From Hymenobacter jeollabukensis (lineage in GTDB: Bacteria > Bacteroidota > Bacteroidia > Cytophagales > Hymenobacteraceae), in contig NZ_VAJM01000001.1 of the NCBI RefSeq assembly GCF_005771675.1, positions 434,001-498,000 on the forward strand: DNA of 64,000 bases, written 5' to 3'. How positions within the stretch are numbered: position 1 is the stretch's first letter; each line of letters starts with the position of its first letter. Under the pieces are notes generated by a model. It made no database searches and was not told the origin of the DNA. It saw only the letters and a list, made by a program, of their open reading frames with translations. Made by a program: the position numbers and the translations under genes. Positions 55,116 through 62,899 of the stretch are shown here, in pieces.

Positions 55116-56984
55116 TCAGCGCACCACTTCCACCGTGCCCTTGAGGCGCTGGCCGGTGCGGGGGGAAAGCAGTTCGTAGTAGTACACCCCGGCCGGCTGC
55201 CCGTGCGCCTGCCACTCGTTGCGGTATTGAGTGGTTTGGTTCACCAGCCGCCCCCAGCGGTTGAATACGCGCAGCGTCCAGATGCCCGGCTCCAGGCCGC
55301 GCAACACGAATGTGTCGTTGAGCCCGTCGCCGTCGGGGGTGATGATGTTGGGTACGATGCAAGGTCGCACCGTTACCCGCACCGTATCGGCGGCGCGGCA
55401 ACCGCCGGGCGTGCGCACCTCCACCCAGTATGTCCCCGAGGTCGTCACCGTCAGGGTGGGTGTCATGGAGCCGTCGGACCAGCGCACAGCTACGCTGTCG
55501 GGCTGCCGGGCGTCGAGCACCAAGGGCCGCTCGGCGCAGGCCTCCTGCTCTCCCGGGCCCAGGTCAACGACCGGCGCAGCCCTTACCCATACCGGGTGGT
55601 ACGCCCGCAGCACCGCGCCGGCGGTATCGGCCACCGTTACCCCGACGAGGTAACGCCCGGGGCGGGTGTACAGGTGAACTGTGCGTGTGGTGCCGGCCGG
55701 TTCCACGGCCCCGTCGCCGAAGTCCCAACTCACCACGGCCGCGCCGGAAGCGACACAGCCAAACGCAGCCGGCTCACCGGTGCACACGCGAGTGGCCCCC
55801 TGCAAAGCCACGTGCCGGGGCGCTAGGAAATCGGGGGTGGGAAAGTTGGTGATGCCAAACACCACGTAGCCCGTCGGCAGCACGACGGCCCGGGTGCGGA
55901 AGCCGCAGGCCGCGCCGGGCCGGTCGGGCTCGGTGATGACATCGATGCCGGGACCGGTGCACACGGCGGTGTAGATGCGGCCGTCGGGGCCCAGCTGCAG
56001 GCCGGTATACGGTGCGCCCGTGGTGTACGGGTCGACTTTTACGCAGGCGAAGTTATTGGTCAAGTCGAGTTGATACACGCCCTGCAACAAGGATTGATAG
56101 CCGCCGGTCAGGTATAGCTTGGTGCCGTCGGGCGAAAACTCGACGCCGTATGCTGTCTGGCCCAGGCTCGGCGGCACGTAGGCATCCAGCCGCCGCGCAT
56201 TGCTAACCTGCCCGGTTGCCGGGTCGAAGTCGAGCAGCTCGAAGTGCGAGCGGTAAAATGCCGCCGCCAGCTGGGTGCCGTCGGGCGACGCTTTGGCGCA
56301 TCCGCTGGCTGTGAAGCCGCCCTCCTGGCGCACGGCTCCCACCTGGCTCACCACCGGCACTGTGCCCAGCCCCGCCGCCGTCAGCGGAAAGGCAAAATAC
56401 GCGTTGGTATTGCCGCCGTGCACCACAATCCAGTAGTCCACCCCGTTGGCCTGCCGCACGGCCAACACCTGCTCGGCGGCGTGGTTGTTGGGTGGTAGCG
56501 GCACCCTCACCCCGCTGGGCCCGGCCATGCCGCCTAAGCCGTTGCGCAAGCTCATATCGACCACGCCGTAGCGAAACCCGGCGACGTTCGGCCCGCTGGT
56601 CCACTGCTCCACCGCCTCAACGGCAAACACGTAATACCGCGTCTGGCTACCGGGCTGCCGCACAATCAGCGACCCTTGCGTGGCGGAGCCACTGCCGCCC
56701 AAGCCGCTGAGCGGAATGAGCGTGTTGGTACGGTCCCAGATGGCTTCGCCGTTGGTGTAGAGCAGCAGGTTACCGTGCTTGTCGGCCACCGACGCGCAGC
56801 CCTCCTGAGTGTTCATCACGCTGCCGCTCACTCCTGCGGGCGGCCCACCCGGCTGCAGCCGGAACGCGCCCCGGTTGCCGAAGTACCAGTGGTAAAACTC
56901 GCGCTGAGCCAGGGCCGGCTGGACCAGGAACGTGCATAGCACCACGGCTAGGTAAAGCCTGAAGAATTGCTGCTTAATTTTCAC
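55116..56984 (-). CDS. Large secreted PKD protein with T9SS type B sorting domain (pse-island paralogue 1)
   Basis: The 622-residue protein has a signal peptide ending PALAQ. The N-terminal domain opens with WYFGNRGAFRL and contains EGCASVADKHGNLLLYTNGEAIWDR. WD40/propeller-like repeats follow (YGVEFSPDGTKLYLTGG, GPDGRIYTAVC). A PKD domain comes next (VSWDFGDGAVEPAGTTRTVHLYTRPGRYLVGV), then an Ig-like unit (YWVEVRTPGGCRAADTVRV). The C-terminus IPNIITPDGDGLNDTFVLRG...LRVFNRWGRLVNQTTQY is a type B sorting domain. It is closely related in layout to the 59135-61219 product, which has one more Ig-like unit. It is likely an exposed surface protein with an unknown binding partner. Confidence 0.85.
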   Translation of the reverse strand: MKIKQQFFRLYLAVVLCTFLVQPALAQREFYHWYFGNRGAFRLQPGGPPAGVSGSVMNTQEGCASVADKHGNLLLYTNGEAIWDRTNTLIPLSGLGGSGSATQGSLIVRQPGSQTRYYVFAVEAVEQWTSGPNVAGFRYGVVDMSLRNGLGGMAGPSGVRVPLPPNNHAAEQVLAVRQANGVDYWIVVHGGNTNAYFAFPLTAAGLGTVPVVSQVGAVRQEGGFTASGCAKASPDGTQLAAAFYRSHFELLDFDPATGQVSNARRLDAYVPPSLGQTAYGVEFSPDGTKLYLTGGYQSLLQGVYQLDLTNNFACVKVDPYTTGAPYTGLQLGPDGRIYTAVCTGPGIDVITEPDRPGAACGFRTRAVVLPTGYVVFGITNFPTPDFLAPRHVALQGATRVCTGEPAAFGCVASGAAVVSWDFGDGAVEPAGTTRTVHLYTRPGRYLVGVTVADTAGAVLRAYHPVWVRAAPVVDLGPGEQEACAERPLVLDARQPDSVAVRWSDGSMTPTLTVTTSGTYWVEVRTPGGCRAADTVRVTVRPCIVPNIITPDGDGLNDTFVLRGLEPGIWTLRVFNRWGRLVNQTTQYRNEWQAHGQPAGVYYYELLSPRTGQRLKGTVEVVR

Positions 56985-57058
56985 GTGCTATAAGGCCCTA
57001 TCTGCTGGTGGGCCGGTAAAACTACGGCAGCGAAAACGGTTTCCCAGCCTCCAGCGTG

Positions 57059-57066
57059 TACTTTTG
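57059..57066 (+). promoter_or_regulatory. Candidate -7 element of pseC
   Basis: TACTTTTG ends only 6 nt before the pseC ATG at 57073. Transcription should start at or next to the A of the ATG. Confidence 0.45.
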
Positions 57067-57072
57067 ATCATC

Positions 57073-58248
57073 ATGCGCCTTTCCTTCACCCCGACCCGCC
57101 CCATCCCCTACGGCCGCCAGCACATCACCGACGCCGACGTGCAGGCCGTCATCAGCACCCTGCACTCCGACTTCCTGACCCAGGGCCCGCAGGTGGCCGA
57201 GTTTGAGCGCCGCTTCGCCCAATACATCGGCGTGGAGTACGCCGTGGCGGTGAGCAACGGCACGGCCGCCCTGCACCTGTGCGCGCTGGCGCTGGGGGTG
57301 CAGCCGGGGCAGCGCGTCATCACCACGCCCATCACCTTCGCCGCCTCGGCCAACTGCGTGCGCTACTGCGGCGGCGAGGTGCACTTCGCCGACATCGACC
57401 CGGAAACGGCCCTCATCGACCTGCAAGCGGTACGTAGCCTGCTCGAAAGCCACCCCAAGGGCTACTTCCACGGCCTGATTCCGGTGGATTTCGCCGGCCT
57501 GCCCGTGAATCTGCAGGCGGCCCGGCAGCTGGCCGACGAGTTCGGGCTCTGGCTGATCGAGGATGCCTGCCACGCGCCCGGCGGCTTCTTCACCGATGAC
57601 CAGGGCCGGGAGCAGCGTTGCGGCAACGGGCAACTGGCCGAGCTGGCCATCTTCTCGTTTCACCCCGTCAAGCACATTGCCACCGGCGAGGGCGGCATGA
57701 TTACCACCAACCGCCGCGACCTGTACGAGCAGCTCCTGCTGCTGCGCACCCACGGCATCACCCGCGACCCGGGCCGCCTGCAGCACCCCGACGAGGGCGG
57801 CTGGTACTACGAAATGCAGGAGCTGGGCTACAACTACCGCATGCCCGACATGCTCTGCGCCCTGGGCATCAGCCAGCTGGAGCGGGCCGACGAAGGCCTG
57901 GCCCGCCGCCGCCAGCTGGCCCGGCAGTACGACGCGGCCTTTGCCCAGACGCCCGGCGTGACGCCGCTGGCCGGCGCCGCGGGCCACGCCTACCACCTCT
58001 ACGTCATCCAGGTGCAGGACCGGCGCGGGCTCTACGACTTTCTGCGCGGCAAGCAGATTTTCGCCCAGGTGCACTACATCCCGGTGCACACCATGCCCTA
58101 CTACCAGCAGCTGGGCTGGCAGCCCGGCGACTTTCCGGCGGCCGAGGCCTACTACGCCCGCTGCCTGAGCCTGCCCATGTTCCCCAGCCTTACCGACGAG
58201 GAGCAGCAGTACGTCATCGACTGCGTGCGCGAGTTTGTGGGCCAATGA
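57073..58248 (+). CDS. pseC: UDP-4-amino-4,6-dideoxy-L-AltNAc aminotransferase
   Basis: The 391-residue PLP enzyme of the DegT family catalyses the second step of pseudaminic acid synthesis, amination of the PseB product. The Schiff-base lysine is K200 in FSFHPVKHIATGEGG. Other markers are SNGTAALHLC, ITTPITFAASANCVRYCGGE, EDACHAPGG and NYRMPDMLCALGISQLE. ATG 57073 is chosen over an in-frame TTG at 57064, because the latter lies in the putative -7 box. Its stop overlaps the ATG of the next gene (ATGA at 58245-58248). Confidence 0.95.
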   Translation: MRLSFTPTRPIPYGRQHITDADVQAVISTLHSDFLTQGPQVAEFERRFAQYIGVEYAVAVSNGTAALHLCALALGVQPGQRVITTPITFAASANCVRYCGGEVHFADIDPETALIDLQAVRSLLESHPKGYFHGLIPVDFAGLPVNLQAARQLADEFGLWLIEDACHAPGGFFTDDQGREQRCGNGQLAELAIFSFHPVKHIATGEGGMITTNRRDLYEQLLLLRTHGITRDPGRLQHPDEGGWYYEMQELGYNYRMPDMLCALGISQLERADEGLARRRQLARQYDAAFAQTPGVTPLAGAAGHAYHLYVIQVQDRRGLYDFLRGKQIFAQVHYIPVHTMPYYQQLGWQPGDFPAAEAYYARCLSLPMFPSLTDEEQQYVIDCVREFVGQ

Positions 58249-59138
58249 CGGCGGCGGAATTTCGGCAGAAGCTGGCCCTGGGCACGGCGCAGTTCGGCTT
58301 GGCCTACGGCATCAACAACACCCAGGGCCGCCCCAACGACGACGCCGTGGCCGCCGTGCTGGCCGAAGCCCAGGCGGCCGGCCTGACCTTGCTCGACACC
58401 GCCGCGGCCTACGGCGACAGTGAGGCGCGCCTGGGCCAGTGGCTCAGCCAGCACCCGGAAGCCCCGTTCGAGGTAGTGACCAAAGTGGCGGCGGCCGCGC
58501 CGGCCGTGGTGCGGGCGGCGGTGCAGGCCAGCCTCGGGCGGCTGCAGCTGACGCGGGTGTACGGGGTGCTCTTCCACGATTTCAACGCCCTGCAGCAGCA
58601 ACTGCCGGCCTGGCAGGGCCTGCAGGCCAGCCGCGCCGCCGGCCTGACCACCCGCATCGGCATTTCGCTCTACCATCCCTGGCAGGCCCAGTGGCTGCTC
58701 GACCGCCGGGGCTGGGACGTGGACCTGTTGCAGGTGCCCTACAACGTGCTCGACCAGCGCTTCGAGGCGGTGCTGCCGGCCCTGGCCGAACGCGGCGTGG
58801 AAGTGCACGTGCGCTCGGCGTTTCTGCAGGGCCTGCTGCTGCGTCCGCTCGATACGCTCCCGACCTACTTCGAGCCGTTGCGGCCCCGGCTGACGCGGCT
58901 ACGCGCGCTGGCGGCGGCGGCCGGCATGCCGCTCGAAGCCGCCTTGCTGCTCTTCGCGGCCACCGCGCCCGGCGTGGCCCGCGTCGTTATCGGCGTCGAT
59001 ACGGTGGCCAACCTGCGGGCCAACGTAGCGGCCGAGCACTACCTGCCGGCCTTCACGGCCCTGCGCCCGGCCCTGGCCGAGCTGGCCGAAACCACGGAGG
59101 AGCTGATTCTGCCCTACCGCTGGCCGCCGCGAGGTTAG
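58245..59138 (+). CDS. Aldo/keto reductase of the pseudaminic acid island
   Basis: The 297-residue TIM-barrel oxidoreductase has the catalytic tetrad D51, Y56 (DTAAAYGDSEARLG), K80 (VVTKVA) and H111 (GVLFHDF). LALGTAQFGLAYGINN near the N-terminus marks the subgroup found in nonulosonic-acid and LPS clusters. It is coupled to pseC by a 4-bp overlap, so it probably acts on the same sugar or its precursor, but it is not one of the six canonical Pse enzymes. Its stop overlaps the stop of the convergent gene by 4 bp, with no room for a terminator. Confidence 0.85.
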   Translation: MTAAEFRQKLALGTAQFGLAYGINNTQGRPNDDAVAAVLAEAQAAGLTLLDTAAAYGDSEARLGQWLSQHPEAPFEVVTKVAAAAPAVVRAAVQASLGRLQLTRVYGVLFHDFNALQQQLPAWQGLQASRAAGLTTRIGISLYHPWQAQWLLDRRGWDVDLLQVPYNVLDQRFEAVLPALAERGVEVHVRSAFLQGLLLRPLDTLPTYFEPLRPRLTRLRALAAAAGMPLEAALLLFAATAPGVARVVIGVDTVANLRANVAAEHYLPAFTALRPALAELAETTEELILPYRWPPRG

Positions 59139-61219
59139 CGCATTACCTTCACCCAGCCCCGGTACATCTGCCCCGTGGCGTTGTGGCGCAGGTGGTAGTA
59201 ATAGACGCCGGCCGGCTGCTTGTCGGCACTCCAGCTGTTGTCGTAGCGGCTTACCTGGTAAACTTCCCTGCCCCAGCGGTTATAGATTTCCAACGACCAT
59301 TCCGCGGCAATCAGCCCTTTGAGTTTGAACGTCTGGTTGAGCTGGTCGCCATCGTCGGGCGTGATGATGTTCGGAATGACCACCGGGCACTGGTTGCCGA
59401 CGCTGATTTCATCGCGGCCGCTGCAGCTGCCGTTACGGCTGATTTCCAGCCAGTAGGTACCGGGCTCGGTGACGGTAAAGGTCGCCGCCGTCGAGCCATC
59501 CTGCCAGCGGTACGTGGAACCGGCCGGCTGCGCAGCGCGCGGCCGCAGCACCAAGGGCTTTTCCAGGCAGACGAGCGTGTCGGGCCCGAGGGAGAAGCTG
59601 GGAGCAGCGGCCCCCGTCACGATGATTTCGTCGCGGCTGCTGCAGCCGTTGCGGGTAATTTCCACCGAGTAAATGCCCGGCAACGCTGCGGCGTAAGTGG
59701 CCCCAGTCGAGCCGTCCTGCCAGCGGTAAGTGGTGCCACCAGGTTGCGCAGGCGTTGGCCGCAGCACAAACGGTTGGGTGAGGCACACGGTCGTGTCACG
59801 CCCAAGGCTGAAGGCGGGCGGGGCCGCAGCGGTAACCGTTTGCGTCGCGCTGGCGGTGCCATCCGGCGAGGTTCCTAGCAGCGTCACGGTATACGTCCCC
59901 GGCCCGGAAAATACGTGTGACGCCGTAAGTCCCGTGGCAGTATTGGCCGCGCCGGAAGTCGGGTCGCCAAAATTCCAGGTATACGTACTGCCCGTCACAA
60001 AACCCGACGCGGTGCCCACGAAAGTGAACGGACTGGGCAGGCAGGCCGGAGTAGCCGTTAAGGCAATTGACAGCACTACGTTGCGGGCAAAGGCATTAGG
60101 ATAATTGGGCAGGCCATTCTGGCTTTGGCGGCCGCCCAGCGGCACGCCTGCTACCCGCAGGTTACAGGCCGTACCCAATGCATCAGGGTTATCAATGACG
60201 CTGATGTTGCCATTGAACAACATAGCGCCGTAGATTTTGCCATCGGGGCCGCGCTGCAGGCTGCTGATGTCGCCGCTGTAGATAGTGACCCGCGAAGCCG
60301 CAATCTGCGTCAGCGCGCCAGCCTGCAAGTTGTATTGGCCGATGCTACCGAATGGGCTGGCGGCACAGTACAGGCGCGAGCTGTTCGGGGAAAACTCCAC
60401 GCCGTAGTTGTAGCCGAACGCACCTAATCGGACGTAGTTCGACACTACACCTGTAGCGTTGTTGAAGTTGTGTAGGGCAAACTCGTTGTCGCGCTGGGCC
60501 AGAGCTAGCCATTGCCCATCCGGTGATACCCGCATGCAGCCAACGGCATTGCCAGCCCCGAAGAAGCTGCCGCCACCTTGGTGTACTGGCCCGGCGGCGC
60601 TGATGACCGGCGTGCTGCTGACCCCGCTGGGACTGAGCAGAAAGCTGTAAAACTCATTATTTTGCCAGCCTTTCACGATAATCCAATAGTCTCGGCCGTT
60701 GGCGTGCAAGGCCGCCGTAAGTTTTTCCGTCACCTTGCCCGTAAGCGTTGGGGTCGGCAGGCGTACGTTCTTTGTTGCCGTCACGTCCCCCAGCCCGTTC
60801 TGCAAGGTCATATCGAGCACCGAATAGCGCAAGCCGTACACCAGGTTGTTGTCGATAGCATCGACAATCAGATAAACGAACTTGCTGGGCTGGCCCGGGT
60901 AGGGCAGAAACATGCACGCCTGCGAAGCCGACTCATGGCCGCCCATACCGGTGCCGTTGGGCATGGGTTGGTGGCTGCGGTTCCAGATTGTGACGCCGTG
61001 GCTATAGGCCTGTAGCGTACCTGTGGCGTCGGAAATCGAGGCGCAGCCTTCGTAGGAAGTCAGCTGACCGTTGGTGAGCGGCGCGGGAGTACCGCTGCTG
61101 AACGTCAGCCCGGCTTGGGTACCGAAATACCAGTTGTTGTTGTAGCCCTGGCCGCGCACGCCAAGCCAGCCAGAGGTAAGCCACAGCGCCAGCAGCAGCC
61201 AATAATAATTGTTAGGCAT
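59135..61219 (-). CDS. Large secreted PKD protein with T9SS type B sorting domain (pse-island paralogue 2)
   Basis: The 694-residue protein has a signal peptide (MPNNYYWLLLALWLTSGWLGVRGQ). The opening NNWYFGTQAGLTF and SYEGCASISDATGTLQAYSHGVTIWNR parallels the 55116-56984 product. Propeller-like motifs follow (MRVSPDGQWLALAQ, YGVEFSPNSSRLYCAAS), then a PKD domain (YTWNFGDPTSGAANTATGLTASHVFSGPGTYTV). Two near-identical Ig-like units follow, each with FSLG(R/P)DT and YRWQDGSTxAT. The C-terminus VIPNIITPDDGDQLNQTFKLKG...IYNRWGREVYQ is a type B sorting domain. A TATCTTTG box lies 60 nt upstream (61280-61287). Confidence 0.85.
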   Translation of the reverse strand: MPNNYYWLLLALWLTSGWLGVRGQGYNNNWYFGTQAGLTFSSGTPAPLTNGQLTSYEGCASISDATGTLQAYSHGVTIWNRSHQPMPNGTGMGGHESASQACMFLPYPGQPSKFVYLIVDAIDNNLVYGLRYSVLDMTLQNGLGDVTATKNVRLPTPTLTGKVTEKLTAALHANGRDYWIIVKGWQNNEFYSFLLSPSGVSSTPVISAAGPVHQGGGSFFGAGNAVGCMRVSPDGQWLALAQRDNEFALHNFNNATGVVSNYVRLGAFGYNYGVEFSPNSSRLYCAASPFGSIGQYNLQAGALTQIAASRVTIYSGDISSLQRGPDGKIYGAMLFNGNISVIDNPDALGTACNLRVAGVPLGGRQSQNGLPNYPNAFARNVVLSIALTATPACLPSPFTFVGTASGFVTGSTYTWNFGDPTSGAANTATGLTASHVFSGPGTYTVTLLGTSPDGTASATQTVTAAAPPAFSLGRDTTVCLTQPFVLRPTPAQPGGTTYRWQDGSTGATYAAALPGIYSVEITRNGCSSRDEIIVTGAAAPSFSLGPDTLVCLEKPLVLRPRAAQPAGSTYRWQDGSTAATFTVTEPGTYWLEISRNGSCSGRDEISVGNQCPVVIPNIITPDDGDQLNQTFKLKGLIAAEWSLEIYNRWGREVYQVSRYDNSWSADKQPAGVYYYHLRHNATGQMYRGWVKVMR

Positions 61220-61279
61220 CGCGCCGAAGTAGAATTAAAAAATCAGGAAATAGACCTGTTAGCCACGGTAAGCAACCGA

Positions 61280-61287
61280 CAAAGATA
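61280..61287 (-). promoter_or_regulatory. Candidate -7 element of the 59135-61219 gene
   Basis: On the minus strand TATCTTTG, a full match to TAnnTTTG, 60 nt before its ATG. Confidence 0.4.
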
Positions 61288-61385
61288 GGTTGATCGGCAT
61301 CAGTTCTGTGATTTTGTCACCTTTGCGCCCGCACCCGCTTTCCCCTGTCCGAAACGATGGACAGCCTCTTCCAGCGGATTTCAGC

Positions 61386-62177
61386 ATGTCCAATTTATCA
61401 TTTGCCAATCTGTTTTCCCTGCGCGGCCAGCTCGTACTGCTCACCGGCGGCTACGGCTACCTGGGCCAGGCCATAGCCCGCGGCCTGGCGACTCACGGCG
61501 CTAGCGTAGTCGTGCTCGGCCGCGACGAAGCGACCTTCCAAACCACTTTCACGGCCGAATCCACCATCCACTTTCAGTTCTGCGACGTAGCCGACACCGC
61601 CTCCGTGCAGGCCGCGCTGGCGGCCGTGGAGGCGCATTACGGGCTGCCCGCGGTGCTCATCAACAACGCCTTCTACAGCCGCGGCAGCCGCCCCGACCAG
61701 CTGACGGATGAGGAGTTTGCCCTCGGCCTCGACGGTTCTCTGGTTAGCACTTACCGCTGCATCCGTGAGGCGCTGCCCTACCTGCGGCGGCGCGGCGGCG
61801 GCAAAATCATCAACGTGGCCTCGATGTACGGCGTAGTGGCGCCCGACTTTTCGGCTTATGAAGCCACGCCCCAATTCACCAACCCGCCGCACTACGGGGC
61901 GGCCAAAGCCGGCGTGATTCAGCTCACCAAGTACTTCGCCTCCTACCTCGGCCCCGAAAACATCCAGGTCAACTGCGTCACGCCGGGCGCCTTTCCCAGC
62001 CCGGCGGTGCAGGAGCAGAGCACCGAGTTCGTGGAGCAGCTCAGCCGGCGCATTCCGCTGGGCCGCATCGGGCAGCCCCAGGACCTGGCCGGCTCGTTTG
62101 TGTTTCTGGCGTCCCGGGCCTCGGATTTCGTGACGGGCCACAACTTAGTTGTCGACGGCGGATGGACCATCAAGTAA
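61386..62177 (+). CDS. Short-chain dehydrogenase/reductase (PtmA-like)
   Basis: The 263-residue classical SDR has the cofactor loop TGGYGYLGQAIA (20-31), then INNAFYSRGSRP. The catalytic serine lies in KIINVASMYGVVAPDFSAY, with tyrosine and lysine in HYGAAKAGVIQL. The C-terminus VTGHNLVVDGGWTIK is typical. SDRs of this kind (PtmA in Campylobacter) sit beside nonulosonic-acid genes; the exact step is not settled. The start at 61386 (MSNLSFANLFSLRGQLVLLTGG) fits the family. The last 16 nt overlap pseF. Confidence 0.85.
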   Translation: MSNLSFANLFSLRGQLVLLTGGYGYLGQAIARGLATHGASVVVLGRDEATFQTTFTAESTIHFQFCDVADTASVQAALAAVEAHYGLPAVLINNAFYSRGSRPDQLTDEEFALGLDGSLVSTYRCIREALPYLRRRGGGKIINVASMYGVVAPDFSAYEATPQFTNPPHYGAAKAGVIQLTKYFASYLGPENIQVNCVTPGAFPSPAVQEQSTEFVEQLSRRIPLGRIGQPQDLAGSFVFLASRASDFVTGHNLVVDGGWTIK

Positions 62178-62899
62178 CGCGCATCGGGGCGCTGCTGCAG
62201 GCGCGCATGGGTTCGATGCGCCTGCCGGGCAAGGCGCTGATGCCCCTGCCGCTGGGCGGCCCGACCACGGTGCTGGCGCAGGTGCTGGCCCGCGCCGGCC
62301 GCGCCACCACCCTGCATACCACCGTGGTAGCCACCTCCACCTTGCCCGCCGACGACGTGCTGGCCACCGCGGCGGCGGCCCTGGGCGCACCCGTATTCCG
62401 CGGCGACGAGGCCGATGTGCTGGGGCGCTTCCAGCAAGCCGCCGTCGAGCACCGGCTCGACGTCATCGTGCGGCTCACCGGCGACAACCCAGCCCTCGAC
62501 CCGCAGTACCTCGATGAAGCCGTGCGCAGCCACCTCGCCGCCGCCGCCGACTACACGCTCACGACCGGCCTGCCACTGGGAACCAACCTGGAAATCATCG
62601 GGCGGGCCGCTTTGGATCGGGCCGCTGCCGAGGCCCGGCAACCCGAGGAGCGGGAACACGTGACGCCCTACCTGCGCCGCCACCCCGAGCTGTTTCGGCT
62701 GCAGACGCTGCCGCTGACGGCCCCGGGCGCCCCGGCTGATCTGCGGCTGACCCTGGATTATCCGAGCGACTACGCCCTGCTGCACCTGCTGTTTACCACC
62801 CTGCCCGCCGGTTTTGGCTTGGCCGAGGTGGGGCAGCTGCTGGCCGCGCAACCCTGGCTGCGCTTCATCAATCATGACAACCAACAGGTAAAAGTATGA
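62162..62899 (+). CDS. pseF: Cytidylyltransferase, probable CMP-pseudaminic acid synthetase (PseF/SpsF type)
   Basis: The 245-residue nucleotidyltransferase has IGALLQARMGSMRLPGKAL near residues 8-26 as its CTP-binding signature. VIVRLTGDNPALDPQYLDEAV follows, then LRLTLDYPSDYALL, whose aspartates bind metal. The fold and order match SpsF/NeuA-like enzymes. Placed between the SDR and pseG, it most likely activates pseudaminic acid with CMP. A generic sugar cytidylyltransferase remains possible. It overlaps the SDR gene by 16 nt and pseG by 4 nt (ATGA), a tight operon. Confidence 0.85.
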   Translation: MDHQVTRIGALLQARMGSMRLPGKALMPLPLGGPTTVLAQVLARAGRATTLHTTVVATSTLPADDVLATAAAALGAPVFRGDEADVLGRFQQAAVEHRLDVIVRLTGDNPALDPQYLDEAVRSHLAAAADYTLTTGLPLGTNLEIIGRAALDRAAAEARQPEEREHVTPYLRRHPELFRLQTLPLTAPGAPADLRLTLDYPSDYALLHLLFTTLPAGFGLAEVGQLLAAQPWLRFINHDNQQVKV

